Notes under the pieces: generated by a model
Databases searched by the model: none
The model's input: the letters and a program-made list of their open reading frames with translations, nothing else
What the model was told of the DNA's origin: nothing
Made by a program: the position numbers and the translations under genes
NCBI GenBank assembly: GCA_905221605.1
Contig: CAJNDS010002174.1
Location: forward strand, 279,908 to 309,907
Source: Symbiodinium natans
Taxonomy: Eukaryota > Sar > Dinophyceae > Suessiales > Symbiodiniaceae
Reading direction: 5' to 3'
DNA: 30,000 bases
Shown here: positions 18,910 through 27,600 of the stretch, in pieces
Numbering within the stretch: position 1 is the first letter of the stretch
How the letters are laid out: each line of letters opens with the position of its first letter

Positions 18910-19103
18910 GAGTTCTTTTGCGGGGGGTTGATCAAAACCTTTTGGGGTCTCTATTCGAGTACATGTCTGAGGGCATCAAAAAGGGCCCTCAATTTGATGC
19001 TGTTGCCTTTTTTGCGATGACGTCTTGGCTTTGGACTTCTTTTGGGATCGAGAAATCAGGCGTTACTAAGTTCGGACATTCCGAGCAAACTGAGGAAGTT
19101 TGA
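18910..19103 (+). CDS. Candidate terminal exon, about 64 residues
   Basis: Acceptor ACTTTGCAG leads to a frame reading RGVDQNLLGSLFEYMSEGIK, KGPQFDAVAFFAMTSWLW and FGHSEQTEEV before TGA at 19101-19103. The regular hydrophobic and charged pattern looks like a real C-terminus. I do not recognise the family. The following 19104-19245 is unique sequence with T-rich pieces and no gene. Confidence 0.45.
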
Positions 19104-19324
19104 TTAGGACCCAGCGTAGGCCCTTATTCCTTTTTTTGCGGTTCGGTCAGGTTCCCTTATCATTTCCTTTCAACCAAAAAAGGGTACCCTTTTATTCCTA
19201 GGTTACTCAGTGGGTTCCAGTAGCCCTAGTTAGGGCTTATAAGCACAAACAGGGTTTAGGGTTTTGGGGTTTGGGGTTTGGGGTCTAGGGTTTATTCCTA
19301 ACTTACTCTTGGGTCTAGGAGTTC

Positions 19325-19470
19325 TTGCGTGCCATGCTGGCTTCTTGTTTATTGAGCTTGAACCAAGGAGCAAAGAGCATCCAGATTATCCTTATGGTAA
19401 CTTTCTTCAAGTTCCTGAATCCTGAGAACCCCGCGTTAAGCCTACCGTGTGGCAGCCCTGGACTTCCAGA
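19325..19470 (+). CDS. Weak hypothetical frame
   Basis: The frame begins at GTGCCATGCTG and reads LASCLLSLNQGAKSIQIILM then VTFFKFLNPENPALSL. It then runs into CCCGAAA/CCCTAAA repeats, which add an artificial tail. It may be an exon with a donor before 19480. No family. Confidence 0.25.
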
Positions 19471-19611
19471 CGCTAAACTCGAAACCCTAAAACCCGAAAC
19501 CCCGAACCCGAAATCCCAAACCCGAAACCCTAAACCCTAAGCCCTAAACCCTAAACCCTAAACCCTAAACCCTAAACCCCCCAAACCCTAAACCCTAAAC
19601 CCCTACACCCC

Positions 19612-19698
19612 GAGGCGCTGCCTTTCGAGCTGATGCCCGAGACTCCTGACTCGGAGGAGAGCACCAAGAGTCTGCCTCCCTTCTTCGAAATTTCGGGG
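19612..19698 (+). CDS. Exon-like island, acidic peptide
   Basis: The frame reads EALPFELMPETPDSEESTK and then SLPPFFEIS between a CCCTAAA array (19510-19605) and a TTTAGGG array (19700 on). The acceptor is not obvious (CCGAG). The codon choice matches the other islands. Confidence 0.4.
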
Positions 19699-20010
19699 TT
19701 TAGGATTTAGGGTTTAGGGGTTAGGGTTTAGGGGGTTTAGGGGGTTTAGGGGTTTAGGGTTTAGGGTTCAGGGTTTAGGGTTTAGGGTTTAGGGTTTAGG
19801 GTTTGGGGTTTAGGGTTTAGGGTTTAGGGTTTAGGGTTTAGGGTTTAGGGTTTAGGGTTTAGGGGGTTAGGGTTTAGGGTTTAGGGTTTAGGGTTTCGGG
19901 GCTTACGCGTTCGGATTTCGGGTTTCGGGTTTTAGGGTTTAGGGTTTGGGGTTTTGGGGTTTAGGAGTTTAGGGGTTTAGCGTTTAGGGTTTCGGGGTTT
20001 TGGACTTCCG
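19699..20010 (+). repeat. Long TTTAGGG array with variants
   Basis: About 300 bp of TTTAGGG with TTTCGGG, TTTAGGGG and TTTGGGG variants. This is the longest continuous telomere-like block in the window. A GT microsatellite (20035-20056) follows. Confidence 0.95.
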
Positions 20011-20274
20011 GCGCTTTGTAGGATGGGGCTCTGTCTGTGTGTGTGTGTGTGTGTGTTTTCCTATTATGGGTATTTCCCCTAATAAGAAAGGCCTAAGATA
20101 CCCCAAAAGAGACGCTGATCCTGATGAGAGGAACTTCCCCCCCGAGAAAGAGGGGTACTGCCCAATGTTACCCTAACAGCGAAATCCTAAACCCGAAATC
20201 CTAAACCCTAGACTCCTAGACCCACGCAGGGTACCCACTGCTAAGTCTCAGCTGAGAGCGATCTCTGCAAGCTT

Positions 20275-20443
20275 GGGGTTTAGGGTTTAGGGTTTAGGGT
20301 TTAGGGTTTAGGGTTTAGGGTTTAGGGTTTAGGGTTTAGGGTGTTTAGGGTTTTTAGGGTTTTTAGGGTGTTTAGGGTTTTTAGGGTTGAGGGTTTAGGG
20401 TTTAGGTTGGGGGGGGGGGGGGGGGGGGGGGGGGGAGGGGGAA
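20275..20443 (+). repeat. TTTAGGG array ending in poly-G
   Basis: Ten perfect units, then units stretched to GTTTTTAGG, ending in a G run of about 28 (20408-20435). The poly-G abuts the exon-like island at 20445, in the place of the usual pyrimidine tract before a splice acceptor. Confidence 0.9.
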
Positions 20444-20444
20444 G

Positions 20445-20531
20445 CCGACCTTTGCCTTGACGTTCAAGAAGGGCGAGGAATCGGTGGCCATGACTGTGTC
20501 ATCGAAGCTGCTGTTGCGGGGTTCGAATCAG
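20445..20531 (+). CDS. Exon-like island, 29 codons
   Basis: The frame reads PTFALTFKKGEESVAMTVSS and then KLLLRGSNQ, ending in phase 0 at CAG|GTTGGC. The AG at 20443-20444 directly follows poly-G. In phase 0 it could join the island at 20957. The family is unknown. Confidence 0.45.
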
Positions 20532-20956
20532 GTTGGCTGTAAAGCTCAACGTTTTGGACCCTGATAGCCTCCGGCTATTTCGCGGAGCACATGAGCTGAA
20601 CTACGAGGCTCAGGATTGAAAGTCTTTCGGGCAGGCACGAAGTTGACCTTAGACTCCTCAACCCAGAACTGGGTTCTGGGTTGAATTTAGGGCAAATTTA
20701 GGGTTTCGGGTTTAGGGTTAGGCGTCTAGGGTTTAGGATTAGCGGTTTAGGGTTTCGGGTTTAGGTCTCGCGTTAAGGTTCAAGCAGGCGTCCTTTTATT
20801 CCTGAGAAACCTTTAAGGGGAAGTCTTAAGGGGAACCGAGTTCTTAACTTCCCTAGGCCTTGTTAAACCCCACCCTTAACTCCTGAAGCACTAACACTTC
20901 GGGTTTAGGGGTTTAGGGTTTCGGGTTAGGGTGTAGGGTTCTGAATTATCCCAGAG

Positions 20957-21042
20957 GTGGTTGGGAAGCTGACAACTGAGGCCTTGGAAATGCATCCAGC
21001 GGTCCTGTCAGATGCAGATTCTTCTGCGCCTTTCCCTGATTC
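20957..21042 (+). CDS. Exon-like island
   Basis: Acceptor TCCCAGAG leads to an open frame VVGKLTTEALEMHPAVLSDA then DSSAPFPDS, ending at TTCAGGG-type repeats. Phase 0 at its start matches the exon ending at 20531 across a 425 bp intron with TTTAGGG and TTTCGGG units. Confidence 0.45.
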
Positions 21043-21244
21043 AGGGTTCAGGGTTCAGGGCTTAATCAGGGTTTAGTTCGGGTTCAGGCTAGAACCTCCA
21101 GACCCTACGCGATACATTTTTGGGCTTTGGGGCCTTGGGGCTTTGCTTTTGGCGCACCATGGGGTCCGTCTACGCCTTTCAGGGGTGTTAGGGTTTGGGG
21201 TTTCGGGTTTAGGGTTTAGGGTTTAGGGTTTAGGGCCTTGTAAG

Positions 21245-21296
21245 GCCAAAGGCAAAACGAAGAAGCCTTCAAAGCCTGGGGTCTCCACATGCGCAG
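21245..21296 (+). CDS. Exon-like island, lysine-rich
   Basis: After TTTAGGG repeats and the AG at 21243-21244 the frame reads AKGKTKKPSKPGVSTCA and ends in phase 1 at GCAG|GTGGGC. It looks like a basic linker. The partner exons are not resolved. Confidence 0.35.
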
Positions 21297-21490
21297 GTGG
21301 GCGTTAAAGCTCTGATCGGTTTGGTCGCTCTTCTGGCCTCTACGGTCAAAACTTATGATAAGAAAGGTTCGAAGGTCCACCAGAGTCTGGGACATTTCTT
21401 AACCAGGCAGATGTATTAAGAAAGGTAGATTTGAGGCGAGAGTCTTGAAAACATTTCTTATTCAACCTGACCAACCCTTTGCTTTCTCCG

Positions 21491-21843
21491 CCCTCCAGCC
21501 CTCCAGCCCTCCAGCCCTCCAGCCCTCCAGCCTGGAGGGCTGGAGGGCTTAATCCTGGAGGGCTTTGGAGGGCTGGAGGGCTGGAGGGCTGGAGGGCTGC
21601 AGGGCTGGAGGGCTGGAGGGCTGGAGGGCTGGAGGGCTGGAGGGCTGGAGGGCTGGAGGGCTGGAGGGCTGGAGGGCTGGAGGGCTGGATCCTGGAGGGC
21701 TTAATCCTGGAGGGCTGGAGGGCTGGAGGGCTGGAGGGCTGGAGCTGGAGGGCTTAATCCTGGAGGGCTTAATCCTGGAGGGCTGGAGGGCTGGAGGGCT
21801 GGAGGGCTGGAGGGCTGGAGGGCTGGAGGGCTGGAGGGCTGGA
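21491..21843. repeat. GGAGGGCT minisatellite with inverted head
   Basis: Five units of CCCTCCAG (21491-21532) face about 35 units of the complementary GGAGGGCT (21533-21843), interrupted by TTAATCCT inserts near 21549, 21700, 21753 and 21768. The junction is a perfect inverted repeat of about 40 bp per arm. Open frames (GGLEGWRA on plus) follow from the 8 bp unit and are not genes. Confidence 0.95.
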
Positions 21844-22004
21844 GCCTTGCAAAAAGGCCATTCAATTTGTAATTACGTTTGGGTTGCGATTCAGACTCTG
21901 AATATAATTATTTTTCTCAATTCGAGAGTCTAATTTCTTGCTTCATAAAATTTCTTAGCACAAAGTTCCACCGTACATCACTCACCCCAAGCAAGCGCTT
22001 CGGC

Positions 22005-22100
22005 TAGGGTTTAGGGTTTAGGGTTTGGGGTTTAGGGTTTAGGGTTTGGGGTTGAGGGTTTGGGGTTTAGGGTTTAGGGTTTAGGGTTTAGGGGGGTAGG
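22005..22100 (+). repeat. TTTAGGG/TTTGGGG array
   Basis: About 13 units upstream of the exon-like island at 22118. The interval 21850-22000 before it is AT-rich unique sequence with no gene. Confidence 0.9.
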
Positions 22101-22117
22101 CTTGTCGCCCTTGCAAG

Positions 22118-22995
22118 GTGGCTCTTCACCATGGTAGTCATCGCGGTGGACGCCTGCCTTTGTTGTGTGGTGGTGGGGGCTTGGGCCCCTTTCCGCAACG
22201 TCACCCTAAGCCCTAAACCCCAAACCTCAAACCCTAAACCCCAAACCCCAAACCCCAAACCCTAAACCCTAAACCCTAAACCCTAAACCCTAAACCCTAA
22301 ACCCTAAACCCTAAACCCTAAACCCTAAACCCTAAACCGTCAGCTATACAGGGCTTATCGCCGAGTACTCTATGGGGTATAGGCTTTCGGGGGTGCTGGG
22401 ATTCGGGAAGCTCAGGGCGGAGGGCCTTTTCGTGGAATCCGCCGTGCAGGTTGAAGGTTTGAGAGTCTTAGGTTTTGGTTTGGGGTTTTGGGGTTTTGGG
22501 GTTTTGGGGTTTGGGGTTTTGGGGTTTTGGGGTTTTGGGGTTTTGGGGTTTTGGGGTTTTGGGGTTTTGGGGTTTTGGGGGGTTTTGGGTTTTGGGGTTT
22601 TGGGGTTTTGGGGTTTTGGGGTTTTGGGGTTTTGGGGTTTTGGGTTTTGGGGTTTTGGGGTTTTGGGGTTCTGGCGTTTTGGCGTTGTTGGGTTTTTTGG
22701 GGCTTTTGGGGTTTTTGGGGTTTTGGGGTTTTGGGTGTTGGGTAGGGGTTTTGGGGTTTAGGGCTAGGGTTTAGGCTTTAGGGCTAGGGTTTAAGGGTTT
22801 AGGGTTTAGGGCGAGGGTTTAGGGTTTAGGGCTAGGGTTCAAGGGTTTAGGGTTTAAGGTTTAGGGTTTAGGGTTTAGGGTTTAGGGTTTAGGGTTTAGG
22901 GCTAGGGTTTAGGGTTTTTTTTGTTTGTTTTGGGTTTCGGGGGCCCCGGGATCACCACCTTCCAGGACTCGGACTACCATGCCCCTTGGGCTTGA
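22118..22995 (+). CDS. Third in-phase exon chain, membrane protein C-terminus
   Basis: Exons: 22118-22194 (acceptor TTGCAAG, GC donor GCAACG), 22352-22449 (acceptor CTATACAG, donor GTTGAA) and 22966-22995 (acceptor CTTCCAG, stop TGA). The first encodes WLFTMVVIAVDACLCCVVVG, a membrane segment, then AWAPF. The second encodes LIAEYSMGYRLSGVLGFGK and LRAEGLFVESAVQ, and the third DSDYHAPWA. With the GC donor all phases agree; a GT donor at 22200 would not fit. Intron 1 is a CCCTAAA array, intron 2 a TTTTGGGG array plus TTTAGGG units. The family is unrecognised. Confidence 0.5.
22205..22338 (-). repeat. CCCTAAA array
   Basis: About 18 units, CCCCAAA at the start and then pure CCCTAAA, ending 12 bp before the acceptor at 22349-22350. 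It fills almost all of the proposed first intron of the 22118 gene. Confidence 0.95.
22474..22745 (+). repeat. TTTTGGGG array
   Basis: About 30 units of the 8 bp TTTTGGGG, the telomere unit known from hypotrich ciliates, with a few single-base variants and TTTTGGCG or TTTTTTGGGG near the end. It changes into TTTAGGG-type units after 22750. Three open frames (VLGFWGFG-like) come from the repeat. It lies inside the proposed intron 22450-22965. Confidence 0.95.
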
Positions 22996-23165
22996 CAAGG
23001 GTTTCCTGCACCATGGTTCGGGCTATCGGGGTTAAGGGTTTAGGGCTTAGGGTTTAGGGTTTAGGGTTTAGGGTTTAGGGGCTTAGGGTTTACGGTTTAG
23101 GGTTGAGGGTTGAGGGTTGAGGGTTTAGGGTTGAGGGTTGAGGGTTTAGGGTCGAGGTTTGCGGC
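22750..23165 (+). repeat. TTTAGGG-type arrays
   Basis: TTTAGGG with GCTAGGG and TTGAGGG variants at 22750-22915 and 23033-23155, separated by the small terminal exon at 22966-22995. Confidence 0.9.
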
Positions 23166-23329
23166 TTAGCTTTTCCCCTGCCAGTCCATGCATGTGCTAA
23201 TCTACATGCCCTTTTTGGGGTCCATTGGTGGTATATGCATGCAGTTATTTGTGTCTTTACATATATGTAGTGTGTACAGGACTTTCACAGTCGAGGCTTG
23301 TCGGGATAAATATGTATATACATATAAAG

Positions 23330-23365
<36 letters not shown>

Positions 23366-23581
23366 TATATATATATATATGTATATATTGTGTGTGTATA
23401 TAGATACATGTAGACCAATGCAGAGATGTCTACGGGAACCAATATGGAGAGAAAAAGATGGAGATTCAGGAGGATGCTCAGTTTTGGGAAATTTTGGCAT
23501 CGCAGCGTTTAGGCTCTCGGACGTCCTTAGTAGCTTTCTTTTTGTGCTTGAAAACTTCTTGGGCGTGGAGGTTTGTTTCTT
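23166..23581. other. Unique host DNA left of the LTR element
   Basis: It contains a (TATC)n microsatellite at 23331-23362 followed by a TA run to about 23400. The part from 23420 to 23581 is open in all three plus frames (for example KMEIQEDAQFWEILASQRL), so it may be an exon interrupted by the retrotransposon, but the frame cannot be decided. The last five bases, TTCTT, are the target duplication. Confidence 0.5.
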
Positions 23582-23808
23582 AGTTGAAGAATCACGAGCT
23601 TCCTTCCTGTAAAGTGATGTATGTATAGTCATGTTATGCAGATCAGGATGGCTTACCTTCTGACCTTTGGCTCAAGATGAAAAAGGGCCGCTCTGAAAGC
23701 GGGTTGTACGTAGGGTCGAGGGCTGTGTTGATCCCCAACCCTTTGTGGTTCTCCCTCTTGTTGCCTTGTTCCCTTAGCTCAGGCATCAGAGTTTTGAGTC
23801 TTTCAACT
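23582..23808 (+). repeat. 5' LTR
   Basis: It begins AGTTGAAG and ends TTTCAACT, giving 7 bp inverted ends AGTTGAA/TTCAACT and not the usual TG...CA. The boundaries are set by the end of identity with the 3' LTR and by the TTCTT duplication. A TG...CA pair lies 3 bp inside each end but would give no target duplication. I see no clear TATA box or AATAAA signal. Confidence 0.9.
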
Positions 23809-23822
23809 GGTTATCAGGTCCG
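23809..23822 (+). promoter_or_regulatory. Candidate primer-binding site
   Basis: GGTTATCAGGTCCG starts directly after the LTR. The GGTTAT start recalls elements such as Drosophila copia that prime from an internal anticodon-region fragment of initiator tRNA-Met. Alternatively TGGTTATCAG resembles the common TGGTATCAG site for the tRNA-Met 3' end with one extra base. Which tRNA is used cannot be decided here. Confidence 0.5.
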
Positions 23823-23868
23823 TATTGCTTTCATAGCTAAGACCCTAAGTGTAGCTGCCTGAGAATGG

Positions 23869-24513
23869 ATGGACAGTGAGCAAGAAGGTGCTTTTGAGCC
23901 CCGAGGCATCCGGAGCGGCTCCAGTCTCGAGTGAAGGTGCAAGCGCTCCTGCGAGGTGGCTCAGGCGCGTGCAGTCCTTGCTTTTGATTTTCACGGAGTC
24001 CTTGACCGTGATATTCGTCAGAGCACAAATTGGCGCGACGATTGCCCAGAGTATCCGGACCGCAACATTCGCTTTTTGCAGAGGTTGAGTCAGATTACGG
24101 AGAGCAGGCAGATATTGGTGGTGGTGCTTTCTTATTGCCGTCATTCTGACACATTAGCTCAAGTTCTCGGCACGAGTTGCAACAGCACTGATCGGCTCAT
24201 CCGTGAAGCAGGAGTTTCAGTCCTCTCGCTACTTTTTATCACCCGCAAACCCACGGGTGAATCAGGAAAGCGGGCGCTGCTGGAGAAGGTCTTTGATATT
24301 GCTCGTTGTCCCATTGCCATTGTTGACGACAGTGCAGAAGTTGTGGACGAGTGTGCCGGAGCATCATTCATCACTCCGTTCCACATTTCTTTGGCTAAGC
24401 GCGGCAAGCGAGTTGATCCTCGATCTACGGTGCCCAGTTTTTCTGGTCTGATTGAAGCAGAAGAGTCACTTTGCAACTGGTGTATCAACTCTGTTCCGAA
24501 TTCCGAGGAGTGA
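23869..24513 (+). pseudogene. HAD-like phosphatase domain inside the LTR element
   Basis: The frame from the ATG at 23869 is interrupted by TGA at 23932-23934. It is then open to TGA after residue 185 (counted from a GTG at 23956). The domain has HAD-superfamily signatures: motif I DFHGVLD (D11, but His13 where the second Asp is usual), Ser59 in VVVLSYC as motif II, Lys105 as motif III, and VDD (D124, D125) as motif IV. Losing the second Asp would remove the general acid, so phosphatase activity is doubtful. It sits between the 5' LTR and gag, 146 bp before the gag ATG, an unusual place for a copia element. The upstream part may instead be read in another frame (PEASGAAPVSSEGASAPA) through a frameshift. 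The role is unknown. Confidence 0.6.
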
Positions 24514-24639
24514 GCGGAGTGCCTGTCCTTGAAGGATAGTTCGGCGAATTTTCGCCACATCCTTCCACGGTTGCACCAGTGAACGCCGTGAGCCTCGCCT
24601 CTTCCGCCAAAAGAAAGGGTGCGGTGAGCTGCTGCTAAC

Positions 24640-24658
24640 CGCTTCCACCTCCCATAGC
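24640..24658 (+). promoter_or_regulatory. Possible splice acceptor before gag
   Basis: The pyrimidine-rich CCGCTTCCACCTCCCATAG ends in AG two bases before the ATG at 24660. In dinoflagellates such a site could accept the spliced leader by trans-splicing and so create a separate gag mRNA. This is inference from position and composition. Confidence 0.3.
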
Positions 24659-24659
24659 A

Positions 24660-27600
24660 ATGTCTTCTCCTTCTGACCCTAGCAATCAAGCCAGCTCGGT
24701 GCTTGATTTGTCAAGTGCTTCAGCCACGGCATTGCCAGGTGGTGTTGGTTCGGATAGTGGTTCGGTTGCTAGTAGTTCAGCAGTTGAGGTCCGTGAAAGG
24801 TCCCCTCCTCTGACTAGACAAGCCTTGTCTAGACCTCGCAAAACTCATGAGCACTCAAGCCCTTACCCTAATCTAACCGCTCAAGCCTCATACACACAGA
24901 ACATCCTGAATGTTGGAGCCTCTCCGCAAGAGGTTTTGGATGCACAGCGTTTAGCCGCAGCGCAAGCAGCGCAACATGTTGCTGATCATGCTGAACAGTT
25001 GCATGCCGCAAGGCTAGAGCGTGTTGAGAATGAGGCTAGAGGTTTGGTTGAATCCACCGTTGAGCAAATGCGTGAGCAGTTGCAACAGTACGAACATCGC
25101 TATGATGAGATCCTTCAACAGGGTCGAATCTTGGAAGAACAGCTCTCTGTAGCTAAGGCCGAGCAAAGCAAGGCCGAAGCAGGACTGCAGGTCGCTCGCG
25201 CAGGGTACCAAGAGCTTGAAGCCGCCCTAACCAGCTGCCGGGGTGACAACAACTTGCTGAACTTCCAAAACACCCAGCTACGTGTCGAGTTGCAAGTCAA
25301 AGACCGCGAGATTCAGAGACTTCGCCAGGCTGCTGCAAGCGCCACGAGTCCTGGGTCTTCGCCTCCAACGTCTGCTCCTTTCCAGCCAGATAAGCCGCCG
25401 GTAATTGCGTCAAGTGCATGCTCTGGTGGGTTTAGTTGGGTACATAACGGTTCTAATGAGGATAGCAGTAGTGGTGCACCTTCATTGCCGCAAGTTGTCA
25501 ATGAGTCAGCCCCTTGCCCTCCTGCGACCGTTACCGATCCTCGTGTTGATCAGTTGATTGATGTCGTACAGCAACTGCTTGCCCAAAGAAATGGCACGGA
25601 TCCAGGATGCAATGATGCATCTCCTGTTCATGAGATCGAAGAGCCTGAAAGGCAAGAGAAGCACATTGTTGACAGCCGAGCTTTGTTACATCTCAAGCTT
25701 GAGCCGGTTCCTTCCGACGCTGCTGGTTTCCGAGCCTGGAAAAACGCGTTGTTGGTCCAGATTGCCAAGCTTGACATGTCAGGCGAAGGTTTGGTTGTTG
25801 AATGGTTGTCTCGGTCTTTCACAGCTGAAAAAGAAGAGCTTACTGAATCAGGTCTTCTTCCTCGCCTTGATGCTTGGATTGCTGGAGAGATGACTTCCAT
25901 GCGTGTGTTGAAGCAAGTGACTGAGTTGGCGCAAGAAGTTATCGCCTACGTTGAGTTGTGTGGCCAGACAGGGTCCCAGCCGAAAGGTCGATACATGCTT
26001 GCTCTTCTTGCTCGTCATTTCAGCATTGACCGTGTTCGAGGCACTGTGCTGACTGCTTCAACGTTGTTCCAGGTCGAAATTGGAGGAAACTCCATTCGAG
26101 ATCTCCGGGATTTTGTGCAGCGCGTTCGGACTGTTCTGTATTCAATCCCAATAGGACAGAGGCCGGATGATCGCCTCACTGGCGAATGGCTCTTCCACCG
26201 TGTGAAGCACATTAGGAAGCTAGAACGCGTCATTGATGACATCAGAGAATCTGCGCCAGAATCCCGTCGTCGTGAGTGGAGTTACCTATGGAACAAGATA
26301 CAAGACGTCATCGTTCAAGAGCGAGAAGACACTAATGCTCAGTCGGTAATCAAGTCCTTGCAGATTGCAGCTCCGCAGGCAAAGGCCAGGGGGGTACCTG
26401 CTGAGACCGAAGAGCCACCGCGAAGTCCTCCAGAGCCCAAGACTCCGCCAGAGGCTCCAGTGTCTACAACCCCAGCACCAACCCCTGAGCCTGAGGCGAG
26501 AGCAAAGCCAAAAGCAAAAAGCATGTCAGATGCAGAAAAGGCTAAGACGCCTTGCATTTTCTTCAGGATGGCATCTGGTTGCATGCACGGAGAGGACTGC
26601 AAGTACAGTCATGACCCTGATAAGACCCCTAAGGTTGACCCTAAGTCTAAGCCTAAGGCCGCCGCTCCCAAACCCAAATCCACAGGAGCCGTTGCGAAGG
26701 CAGTCGTGGCAATGATTGCCGCCTCAAGCGTGTGCAACATCCCTGGAAGCAACGCCTTCAGCGTTGGGTGGGCTGCGGATACAGCTGCTGGTCGGCATCT
26801 TGGATCGGCACGGGCGTTGGCAGACCGGGGAATTCCGTCGGAGTCATACAGGTCGTTTCTTGCGCACTCAGCGAGCCTTGTTACGTTCCACGCAGGCGGT
26901 GGACCTCAGCCCGGTTCGCAGAGCTTGGGATTTGCGTCCGACAATATGCCTCTCGCCATTCACTACATGTTGGACAACTGCCCAGTTGTTCGAAGCACTG
27001 GCTTGGATGTTGAATCTGGGAAGGCCTTCATATGGTTACCTGGTTCCCTTCCATTCTTCGCGCATGACTTGTCTAAGCTTCGGGTCGACTGCGCCGAAGA
27101 AGCCAAGCTTTATGCCAAGCGCACAGATGAGCATGTGCCGATCTTCACCAGCAAATGTCAGTTTGTCCATGGTCTTGCTGCATCAGCTGATTCTCTTGAC
27201 GAGTCGGGTGAGGAATGCCAAGAGCCTTCGCGTCCCGTTGCCCATGATCCAGCTGAAGAGTATGCCAAAGACCTCCTAACAAAGCGTGGTGATATTCAGC
27301 CCAATCAAGTTCGTAAGATCTTTGGACTTATGAAACGTGGTTCCGCATCCCGAGGGATTGAGCCGAGCGATGACTCGTCCTTTGCAGTAGGTTGCTTCTG
27401 TCGAGGTGGTGTGGTCGGTCTACTGAAGTCCAAGAAAGGGGTCATCCGGTTTTCCGCCAAAGATCGACTTCGTGCCACGAAGCCTTGGACTGGTGATCGA
27501 CTTGTGATGGTCTTGTGTGCGGCAAAAGATCCTGCTTCTCTCGAGCATGATGTTTTGGATGCTCTCATAGGAGTTGGGTTTCTACTGGACAATCTTCCGC

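Noticed and set aside
21479-21933. GLEGWRAG repeat protein
   Set aside because: It follows from an 8 bp minisatellite open in two plus frames, with no start or splice context.
22372-22774. VLGFWGFG repeat protein
   Set aside because: The TTTTGGGG array makes three frames open. Only the first 78 bp are exon-like and they end at a donor at 22450.
24159-24689. Minus-strand 176-codon frame opposite the HAD-like domain
   Set aside because: The plus frame has clear HAD motifs; the minus frame has no recognisable feature and is a shadow.
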